Positions 1 to 5,574 of a stretch of DNA of 6,344 bases are shown here, piece by piece. The stretch is from contig JAHFEC010000071.1 in assembly GCA_023248665.1 (NCBI GenBank), forward strand, positions 1-6,344, written 5' to 3'. The notes under the pieces were generated by a model. The model worked only from the letters and a program-made list of their open reading frames with translations. It was not told where the DNA came from and searched no databases. The translations under genes were made by a program, and so were the position numbers. Position 1 is the first letter of the stretch; each line of letters begins with the position of its first letter. Origin of the DNA: Microcaldota archaeon. GTDB taxonomy: Archaea > Micrarchaeota > Micrarchaeia > Anstonellales > Anstonellaceae.

Positions 1-1158
1 GACCATGCCGTGCGCCTCCCGGAACGGAACGCCGGCCAGGGCAAGCGCGTCGGCCGCTTGGGTGGCCTGCGCATAACCCGAATCCAACTCGGCGCGCATG
101 GCTTTGGCGTCGAACTTGAGCTGGGGCACGAGGAGGGAGAAGATGTGCACCGAGGCGGACGAGACGCCAAATCCATCCATGAGGGCCGCTTTGGTCTCCT
201 GCAAATCGGAATGGTAGCCAGACATGAGGCCTTTCTTGACGATGAGCACCTTCATGAGGTCCGCATACACGCCGGCCGTGCGGCCCCGGACGTTCTCGAG
301 CATGTCGGGATTTCGCTTGTTGGGCATCATCGAGGAGCCGGTGCAGAACGAGTCGGGGATGCGGATGAGGCCTTTCTGCGAAAGCCAGATGAGCTCCTCG
401 CTTAAGGAGGAGAGGCGCATCATCAGGAGCGAGAGCGCGCACAGGCACTCGGCCTCGCACTCGCCCCGCGAGCTGATGGCGTCCAACGCATTGGACTGCA
501 CGCTATCGAACGCGAGGAGCTTGGCCGTGTAAGAGCGATCGATGGGCCAGTCGCTGCCGGCAACCGCGCCCGCGCCCAATGGATTCTGGTTGACGCGCGC
601 GTAGGCGTCCATGAGGCGCCCGATGTCCCGGCCCAAGCCTTGGATGTAGGCGTCGGCCCAGAACGAGACGGTGATGGGCTGGGCCACCCGCGTGTGGGTG
701 TAGGCCGCCATCGGGCCGTCGTTCTTGGCAAGCGAGGCAAAGGATTCTTGGAGGGCCATGATGGCTTCGCTGATGGAAAGGATCTGGTCCCGCATGCAGA
801 GCCGGGTGTCCAGCAGCACTTGGTCGTTGCGCGAGCGGGCGGTGTGCATCTTCTTGCCGTGGGCCGTGAGCTTGCTCACCGCCGCCTCGACGTTGGTGTG
901 CACGTCCTCCAGTTTCACGTCGAGCGTAAACGAGCCGGACGAGTGCTGTTGGAGGATTGTTTTGAGTGCGCAATGAATGGCCGATGCTTCCTCGCTGTTG
1001 ATGATCTTCTGCTTGGCGAGCATTTTGACATGGGCCATCGATCCGAGGATGTCGTAGCGCGCCAGCTGCGCATCAAGCAGGATGTTCTCGCCCGAATTGA
1101 AGGCGATGACATCGTCCGTGGCGCCCGCGAAGGCGCCTTGCCAGAGTTTTTGAGCCAT
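1..1158 (-). CDS. argH: Argininosuccinate lyase, C-terminus cut by the window edge
   Basis: This enzyme splits argininosuccinate into arginine and fumarate, the last step of arginine synthesis, in the cytoplasm. The frame is open from the ATG at 1158 to base 1, giving 386 residues starting MAQKLWQGAFAG. Family members are about 450-470 residues, so roughly 70 C-terminal residues lie outside. Fumarase/lyase-superfamily motifs appear in order: HTARSRNDQ (105-113), THTRVAQP (154-161, with the His expected in catalysis), NPLGAGAVAGSDWPIDR (192-208), the signature GSSMMPNKRNP (274-284, with the catalytic-loop serines), YHSDLQE (315-321) and a FREAH motif near 379-383. The start is supported by AGGTGG at 1164-1169, five bases upstream. 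The AHVKML stretch near 42-47 recalls the archaeal and Bacteroidetes-type lyases; this is an impression, not an alignment. It lies 49 nt after the DDAH-like gene and may be read from its own promoter, by read-through, or both. No frameshift or lost motif was seen. Confidence 0.96.
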   Translation of the reverse strand, partial: MAQKLWQGAFAGATDDVIAFNSGENILLDAQLARYDILGSMAHVKMLAKQKIINSEEASAIHCALKTILQQHSSGSFTLDVKLEDVHTNVEAAVSKLTAHGKKMHTARSRNDQVLLDTRLCMRDQILSISEAIMALQESFASLAKNDGPMAAYTHTRVAQPITVSFWADAYIQGLGRDIGRLMDAYARVNQNPLGAGAVAGSDWPIDRSYTAKLLAFDSVQSNALDAISSRGECEAECLCALSLLMMRLSSLSEELIWLSQKGLIRIPDSFCTGSSMMPNKRNPDMLENVRGRTAGVYADLMKVLIVKKGLMSGYHSDLQETKAALMDGFGVSSASVHIFSLLVPQLKFDAKAMRAELDSGYAQATQAADALALAGVPFREAHGMV

Positions 1159-1163
1159 AAATG

Positions 1164-1169
1164 CCACCT
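1164..1169 (-). promoter_or_regulatory. Ribosome binding site of argH
   Basis: The minus strand reads AGGTGG, five bases before the ATG at 1158. It matches the CCTCC-type anti-Shine-Dalgarno sequence shared by archaea and bacteria, and it fixes the start of argH. It resembles the GAGGTG before argG. Confidence 0.7.
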
Positions 1170-1175
1170 AAATTG

Positions 1176-1185
1176 CATGTACATG
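1176..1185. repeat. Perfect 10-bp palindrome in the argH promoter
   Basis: CATGTACATG reads the same on both strands. A third CATG follows at 1188, so CATG recurs every 6 bases (1176, 1182, 1188). The palindrome sits between the TATA-like box and the expected transcription start of argH, a place where a bound repressor would block initiation. A chance palindrome of this size is possible. Confidence 0.4.
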
Positions 1186-1190
1186 GGCAT

Positions 1191-1200
1191 GGTTTATATC
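1191..1200 (-). promoter_or_regulatory. Archaeal-type TATA box candidate for argH
   Basis: The minus strand reads GATATAAACC, preceded by CCAAA, which resembles a BRE plus TATA arrangement. It lies immediately after the stop codon of the DDAH-like gene and about 38 bases before the argH start. Transcription starting about 26 bases downstream of the box would begin near 1170 and leave a short leader that still holds the AGGTGG site. This is inference from sequence only. Confidence 0.45.
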
Positions 1201-1207
1201 TTTGGCC

Positions 1208-2221
1208 TTAGGCCTGCACGAGCGGCATGGTGGAGCAGCGCGGGCCGCCCTCGGCCTTGATGATTTCTCCCATGTCCACAGTCACCACCTTAAGACCCCA
1301 TTCCTCGAAGGCAGAGATGACCTTCTTTGCATGCTGACTCACCAGCCGCGTGTGGGTGTCCACGCAGGGGGCATTGAGGCCCAAGAGCGGCACTTCGGAT
1401 GGGTGGACTTTCTGGATGCGGCCATAGAGGCGTTCCACGAAAGAGAGCTCGGCCGGCTTGATGAAGGCCGGCTCGTGGATGAGCGCGCGGCTGGGCGCGC
1501 CATTGGCCGGGATGATGGGCAGGAACACGCAGTCCAGATGCAGCACGCCCGGCTTGAGATGCAGGCCCACCACCTGCTTGGAGGAGCCCAGCACGGCCTG
1601 CAACCAGCCCAGAGCCGCCTCGTTGGTGCGATCCCCGATCCCCACAAAGACTTGCTCGTCGTCCACCACCACATTTCCGCCCTCGATGATGACGTCGGGC
1701 GGCGTCTTGAGGCCTCCGAATACTGTGTGCTCCTCCGCCAGCCGGGGGCTTGCCTTGTCGTTGATGAACGGGGTGAAATTGGCTTGGATGAGCTGGCCGC
1801 CCACCACGAAGGCGATGTCGCGCGTGTACACGCCTTCGAGGCGCTCGGGGGAGGGCGGAAGGGCGAGCACCTCGATGCCCATCTCGAGCATCCTCTCGAT
1901 AAAGAAACCGTGCTGGAGCACAGCCTTGTGGCGGTCGGGCAGATTCTTGTTATTGGCCTTCTCCAATTCGTTGATAGGGCATTCGGTGTCCCAGTCCAGG
2001 TAGGTGGGCAGGGAAACGACGACCGTGGAAATGGGCTGGCGCTCACTCCGGACGTTGCACGCGCAGAGGCGGGCGTCCAGCTTTTCCACCACCGTAAAAT
2101 TGGAGTATTTGGCCTTGAGGCTAAAGAAGAGCGCGATGCCTTCCTGCACGGCTTTTGGGTCCACGGGCCGTAAACCGGACCGGGAGGCGCGGGTATGGGT
2201 CAGGGTAAGGGTGGATGACAT
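1208..2221 (-). CDS. DDAH/arginine deiminase-superfamily guanidino hydrolase
   Basis: This 337-residue protein belongs to the guanidino-group-modifying superfamily, which includes dimethylarginine dimethylaminohydrolase, arginine deiminase, agmatine deiminase and amidinotransferases. These act through a covalent amidino-cysteine intermediate. Visible motifs are YTRDIAFV (132-139), EGGNVVV (180-186), GIGDRTNEAA (194-203), HLDCVF (228-233, with the catalytic His) and GGPRCSTMPL near the C-terminus, placing the nucleophilic Cys at 329. The Cys/His pair and the acidic residues at 135 and 180 are present, so it should be active. The overall look is closest to the bacterial/archaeal 'N-dimethylarginine dimethylaminohydrolase' group. 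That label is broad, and substrate cannot be assigned: methylarginine, arginine (deiminase or dihydrolase) or another guanidino compound are all possible. The ATG at 2221 is the only early Met, with GGGAGA nine bases upstream. The first ~15 residues are Thr/Ser-rich, so a downstream GTG (residue 20) is a minor alternative. Its position between argG and argH suggests a role in citrulline/arginine metabolism. Confidence 0.85.
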   Translation of the reverse strand: MSSTLTLTHTRASRSGLRPVDPKAVQEGIALFFSLKAKYSNFTVVEKLDARLCACNVRSERQPISTVVVSLPTYLDWDTECPINELEKANNKNLPDRHKAVLQHGFFIERMLEMGIEVLALPPSPERLEGVYTRDIAFVVGGQLIQANFTPFINDKASPRLAEEHTVFGGLKTPPDVIIEGGNVVVDDEQVFVGIGDRTNEAALGWLQAVLGSSKQVVGLHLKPGVLHLDCVFLPIIPANGAPSRALIHEPAFIKPAELSFVERLYGRIQKVHPSEVPLLGLNAPCVDTHTRLVSQHAKKVISAFEEWGLKVVTVDMGEIIKAEGGPRCSTMPLVQA

Positions 2222-2230
2222 ATGAGTTCT

Positions 2231-2236
2231 TCTCCC
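2231..2236 (-). promoter_or_regulatory. Ribosome binding site candidate of the DDAH-like gene
   Basis: The minus strand reads GGGAGA, nine bases before the ATG at 2221. The spacing is acceptable but at the long end, and the match to the anti-Shine-Dalgarno sequence is four or five bases. If the promoter nearest the start is used, this site would fall outside the transcript. Confidence 0.4.
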
Positions 2237-2245
2237 GTCCGGCCC

Positions 2246-2269
2246 TTATTTAAGTTGCATTATAAAAGA
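2246..2269 (-). promoter_or_regulatory. TATA-like elements before the DDAH-like gene
   Basis: Two AT-rich boxes lie here on the minus strand. TTAAATAA (2246-2253) would put transcription start about 3 bases before the ATG, giving a nearly leaderless message. CTTTTATAATG (2259-2269) would put it near 2237, just including the GGGAGA site. The second also contains a TATAAT hexamer, but no TTGACA-like -35 stands 16-18 bases before it. Which box is used cannot be decided from sequence. Confidence 0.45.
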
Positions 2270-2280
2270 AACAGAAAATA
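2266..2280 (-). terminator. T-rich tract downstream of the transporter gene
   Basis: Starting about 27 bases after the transporter stop codon, the minus strand carries TATTTTCTGTTTCTT (2280-2266), a pyrimidine-rich run without a stable GC hairpin. Archaeal RNA polymerase typically stops at such T-rich stretches. The tract overlaps the promoter region of the next gene, so terminator and promoter would be interleaved. Confidence 0.35.
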
Positions 2281-2286
2281 TATTAT

Positions 2287-2302
2287 TGTTTCATATAAGA
2301 CA
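2287..2302. promoter_or_regulatory. Candidate operator, copy 1 (upstream of the DDAH-like gene)
   Basis: TGTTTCATATAAGACA is a 16-bp imperfect inverted repeat of the form TGT-N10-ACA, with 12 of 16 positions matching its own reverse complement. A near-identical copy lies upstream of argG at 4579-4594. The centre is about 73 bases before the start codon of the DDAH-like gene and begins only a few bases after the transporter stop. Function is inferred from repetition and position. Confidence 0.4.
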
Positions 2303-2306
2303 AGAG

Positions 2307-3191
2307 TCATGCCTGCGATCGGGGCGGGGCGCGGGCCGGGGGCTCGTGATCGCCCAAACCCGTGGCCGCAGCCATGCTCAGGAGGATGATGGCCCCGCCC
2401 GCCCATTGCGCCGGGGAGAGGATCACGCCGAAGAACAGCACGCCGAAGATGGCCGCGAAGACCGGCTCGGAGAGCATGATGAGCGCGGCCTGCTCGGCGG
2501 CCAGATGCTTCTGGGCCGTGATCTGCGCCCAATAGGCGAACGCCGAGCAGAACACGCCCAGATAAGCGAGCGCCAGGAACGGCAGGGCGGGCCATACGGA
2601 GGGGATGGAACCGGACAGGGCCGTTGCCGCCACGCCCAGCACGGCGCAAGTGGCCAACTGCACGAAGGTCAGGCGCACGGCATCCAGCTCGGTGGCGCGT
2701 GAGACCACCATGATGTGCACCGCCCATAGGAGCGCGCATGCCAGCACGAGCCCTTCGCCCATGCTCACCGGGAAGGTGGCGCCCGAGAGCAGCCAAAGGC
2801 CGGACAGGGCAACGAGGGCGTATAAAAGAGTCCGGCGGTCCGGCCATCGGACGCGCACAAGGCTTGCGATGAGCGGGACGAAAAGGATGTACAGGCCCGT
2901 GATGAAGGCGGTGGAGCTGGGGTCCACGGTCTGCTGGCCCAGCGTCTGGGAGCCGATGGCGGCGAAGAGGATGACCCCCAGGACCACGCCGAACTTGAGC
3001 TCGCTTGGGCTGAACCGGAGCTTTCGGTCGTGGGCCAGCCAGGCCCCCAAGAGGAAGACGGCGATGACGAAGCGCACGGCCAGGATGGCAGAGGGGCTGA
3101 AAAAGCGCAAGGCGTAATCCACGACCGGAAAGGAAAGGCCCCACGTGGCCGAGGCTAGGATGAGGAGCAGGAGAGATCGTCGGTTTTCCAT
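2307..3191 (-). CDS. EamA (drug/metabolite transporter) family permease
   Basis: A 294-residue, very hydrophobic protein with about ten predicted membrane helices (roughly residues 6-24, 34-52, 65-85, 93-113, 121-139, 146-165, 172-192, 202-221, 236-256 and 262-279). It has the two-repeat EamA layout: an N-terminal ATWGLSFPVV motif (15-24) and a C-terminal SEPVFAAIFGVLFFG motif (241-255). The length is typical for the family. The acidic residue that usually follows the last Gly of this motif (GE) is a valine here (residue 256). The C-terminus after residue 280 is a short Pro/Arg-rich cytoplasmic tail. The start at 3191 is supported by AAGG five bases upstream (3197-3200), itself part of AAGGTAAGG. 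Family members move amino acids, nucleosides or other small metabolites across the cytoplasmic membrane, often outward. No substrate can be read here; lying between argG and the DDAH-like gene makes an amino acid or guanidino compound a reasonable guess only. Confidence 0.9.
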   Translation of the reverse strand: MENRRSLLLLILASATWGLSFPVVDYALRFFSPSAILAVRFVIAVFLLGAWLAHDRKLRFSPSELKFGVVLGVILFAAIGSQTLGQQTVDPSSTAFITGLYILFVPLIASLVRVRWPDRRTLLYALVALSGLWLLSGATFPVSMGEGLVLACALLWAVHIMVVSRATELDAVRLTFVQLATCAVLGVAATALSGSIPSVWPALPFLALAYLGVFCSAFAYWAQITAQKHLAAEQAALIMLSEPVFAAIFGVLFFGVILSPAQWAGGAIILLSMAAATGLGDHEPPARAPPRSQA

Positions 3192-3196
3192 CTAAT

Positions 3197-3205
3197 CCTT
3201 ACCTT
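3197..3205 (-). promoter_or_regulatory. Ribosome binding site of the transporter gene
   Basis: The minus strand reads AAGGTAAGG, a doubled AAGG, ending five bases before the ATG at 3191. It lies directly after the GC hairpin at 3208-3223. Confidence 0.5.
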
Positions 3206-3207
3206 GC

Positions 3208-3223
3208 GCCGCGGGTGCGCGGC
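3208..3223 (-). repeat. GC-rich hairpin in the transporter leader
   Basis: On the minus strand GCCGCG-CACC-CGCGGC forms a perfect 6-bp GC stem with a 4-base loop. It ends two bases before the AAGGTAAGG ribosome site and 16 bases before the start codon. It could affect translation of the transporter or be a leftover terminator stem. No T-run follows it on the minus strand, and only A-rich sequence follows on the plus strand, so it is not a standard intrinsic terminator in either direction. Confidence 0.4.
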
Positions 3224-3228
3224 AGATG

Positions 3229-3241
3229 AAAAAAGAAAAAA
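3229..3241 (-). terminator. Double T6 tract, likely argG terminator
   Basis: The minus strand reads TTTTTTCTTTTTT, starting about 31 bases after the argG stop codon. Runs of T on the coding strand are typical archaeal termination signals. A short GC palindrome (3257-3269) precedes it by about 15 bases, too far for a classical bacterial hairpin-plus-U terminator. The tract lies between the TATA-like box of the transporter gene and its expected transcription start. Confidence 0.5.
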
Positions 3242-3242
3242 G

Positions 3243-3252
3243 AATATTTAAT
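3243..3252 (-). promoter_or_regulatory. TATA box candidate of the transporter gene
   Basis: The minus strand reads ATTAAATATT, close to the archaeal TTTAWATA consensus, about 56 bases before the ATG at 3191. Transcription would start near 3221, so the GC hairpin at 3208-3223 would form most of the leader. Confidence 0.45.
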
Positions 3253-3272
3253 CCTTGCCCGGCCCGGGCGCT

Positions 3273-4508
<1,236 letters not shown>

Positions 4509-4514
4509 AATGCA

Positions 4515-4520
4515 CACCTC
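4515..4520 (-). promoter_or_regulatory. Ribosome binding site of argG
   Basis: The minus strand reads GAGGTG, six bases before the ATG at 4508. It decides between that ATG and the in-frame GTG at 4517, which is part of the site itself. Confidence 0.7.
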
Positions 4521-4525
4521 ATATC

Positions 4526-4554
4526 AGATTGGCTAGATGAATAAGAGAGATTGG
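4526..4554. repeat. Pair of AGATTGG direct repeats in the argG leader
   Basis: On the plus strand AGATTGG occurs at 4526-4532 and 4548-4554, exactly 22 bases apart or about two helical turns, and each is followed by ATGA within a few bases. The pair covers the region from the expected argG transcription start into the leader. It could be a binding site for a dimeric regulator, or chance in a short spacer. Confidence 0.3.
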
Positions 4555-4567
4555 ATGAAATTTCCCT

Positions 4568-4576
4568 CTTAAATAT
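4568..4576 (-). promoter_or_regulatory. TATA box candidate of argG
   Basis: The minus strand reads ATATTTAAG, matching the archaeal TATA consensus well. It is centred about 64 bases before the argG ATG, giving a leader of about 35-40 bases. The candidate operator at 4579-4594 lies just upstream, where BRE or activator sites sit. Confidence 0.5.
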
Positions 4577-4578
4577 GG

Positions 4579-4594
4579 TGTTTCATATAATACA
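4579..4594. promoter_or_regulatory. Candidate operator, copy 2 (upstream of argG)
   Basis: TGTTTCATATAATACA is the second copy of the TGT-N10-ACA inverted repeat. It shares its first 12 bases exactly with the copy at 2287-2302, and over a 20-base block (4579-4598) 17 bases are identical. Its centre lies about 78 bases before the argG ATG, nearly the same distance as copy 1 from its gene. It starts some 10 bases after the stop codon of the fructose-bisphosphatase gene. Confidence 0.4.
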
Positions 4595-4604
4595 GGATAG
4601 AACA

Positions 4605-5561
4605 CTAGTTCCTCATCGCAGACTTGAGTTTGGCGATGAGGTCCTTGTTCCCGAGGTAGAGCGGCGAGCGGGCGTCCGCGCTGTCGGCCTTGCTGTCCAA
4701 GATGGAACCGCCGGATGCGCGGCCATCCCAGCTCGCGCCGCCCGCCTCCTCGCAAAGATAGGCTAAGGGGATGCACTCGTAATAGAGGCGGAATTTGCCG
4801 TCCGGGTTTTTGGAGGTGGAAGGATAGGCAAAAAAGCCGCCCTTGTGCAGGACTTGCGAGAAATCGGCCACGAACGAGCCGCAGTAGCGCGCCTTGAGCT
4901 TCTCTTTTTTGAAAAGGTCTTTTGCGAATGAACGCAAGCGCGAATCCCAGGCGAGCGGGTCCGAACCGATGCCGAACACTTCCGCTTTTTTCGGCAGCTC
5001 GATGTTCTCGTTGAGCAGAAGGAATTCGGCCGAGCCGTCGGCGTGGTAATGCTTGACGAATTCGTGCACCCCAAGGCCGGCCGAATAGACCAGCGTGTTG
5101 ACGGGGCCGTACAATTTGTAAACGGCGGCCGCAAGCTTGCGCCCCTTTTGCGGCAAGTCGTCGCGGTAGATGCCCATGATGATGCCGAACGGGTTGTTGG
5201 TGACGATGTTGGAGGAGCCGTCGAGAGGGTCGAGGGTGACCACGAAGGGGGCGGAATCGTTATAGTAGATGGGCTGGCCCAGCTCTTCGGAATGGATGGT
5301 GCGCACGAGGCCGGTCTTGATGAGCGAATCACACAGATGACCGTTGGCCCATACGTCGAGCTTGGCCGTGGCCTCGCCATACTTGTTCCTGTCGCCGGAC
5401 GCGCCGCGCAGGTATTTGGGGAACTGGGTCTGCATGTCCATGGAGATTTGGGCAAAGGAGGAGATGAGTCGGGCTAAGTCTGGGGGGAGGGATTTGAGGT
5501 GGGAATCTAAGGTGGGCAGCTTGGAGACGTCGAGGGGGGCGGAGGGCTTCGGACTCAACAT
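4605..5561 (-). CDS. fbp: Class I fructose-1,6-bisphosphatase
   Basis: This enzyme hydrolyses fructose 1,6-bisphosphate to fructose 6-phosphate and phosphate, the committed step of gluconeogenesis, in the cytoplasm with Mg2+. From the ATG at 5561 it is 318 residues, a normal class I length. Motifs from N to C are YGEATAKLDVWAN (61-73), SEE (91-93, metal-binding Glu), DPLDGSSN (111-118, metal-binding Asp pair), YCGSFVADFSQVLHKGGFFAYP (226-247) and LYYECIPLAYLCEEAGG (259-275, with the last metal-binding Glu at 262). All key residues are present. It begins 13 bases after the aldolase stop, so the two genes form an operon. The exact start is unsure: AAGGTG (5565-5570) lies only three bases before this ATG, an in-frame GTG at 5567 overlaps it, and an in-frame TTG at 5558 would have the ideal six-base gap. 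Conserved sequence begins well inside, so function does not depend on the choice. Confidence 0.95.
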   Translation of the reverse strand: MLSPKPSAPLDVSKLPTLDSHLKSLPPDLARLISSFAQISMDMQTQFPKYLRGASGDRNKYGEATAKLDVWANGHLCDSLIKTGLVRTIHSEELGQPIYYNDSAPFVVTLDPLDGSSNIVTNNPFGIIMGIYRDDLPQKGRKLAAAVYKLYGPVNTLVYSAGLGVHEFVKHYHADGSAEFLLLNENIELPKKAEVFGIGSDPLAWDSRLRSFAKDLFKKEKLKARYCGSFVADFSQVLHKGGFFAYPSTSKNPDGKFRLYYECIPLAYLCEEAGGASWDGRASGGSILDSKADSADARSPLYLGNKDLIAKLKSAMRN

Positions 5562-5574
5562 GAACACCTTGTGC

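Noticed and set aside
1159..1207. Small RNA, tRNA or riboswitch in the intergenic spacers (this one and those before the DDAH-like gene, transporter and argG)
   Set aside because: All spacers are under about 100 bases and are filled by promoter-like and T-rich sequence; no cloverleaf, conserved riboswitch core or repeated array was seen.
10..1260. Several plus-strand open frames (10-405, 640-1260) opposite argH
   Set aside because: They are shadows of the argH frame, which is open for 386 codons and carries all lyase motifs in the correct order.
1202..2173. Long plus-strand open frame of 323 codons opposite the DDAH-like gene
   Set aside because: It is antisense to a gene with a full set of catalytic motifs, its translation is rich in His, Glu, Gly and Leu with no recognisable domain, and GC-rich third positions commonly leave such shadows open.
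2259..2269. TATAAT as a bacterial -10 element
   Set aside because: The hexamer 17 bases upstream is AATAAT, not TTGACA-like, and the other genes lack sigma-70-like pairs, so the archaeal TATA reading is preferred, though not proven.
2260..3144. Second minus-strand open frame of 294 codons overlapping the transporter
   Set aside because: Its translation is dominated by Arg, Pro, Gly and His and runs out of frame through the transporter, which has clear membrane helices and EamA motifs.
3208..3241. GC hairpin plus A/T tract as a bacterial intrinsic terminator
   Set aside because: On the minus strand the T-tract comes before the hairpin, and on the plus strand the hairpin is followed by A residues, so neither orientation has stem-then-U-run order.
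4515..4517. GTG at 4517 as start of argG
   Set aside because: It lies inside the GAGGTG ribosome site; the ATG at 4508 has ideal six-base spacing and gives an N-terminus (MSKPKVVLAYSGG) typical of the family.
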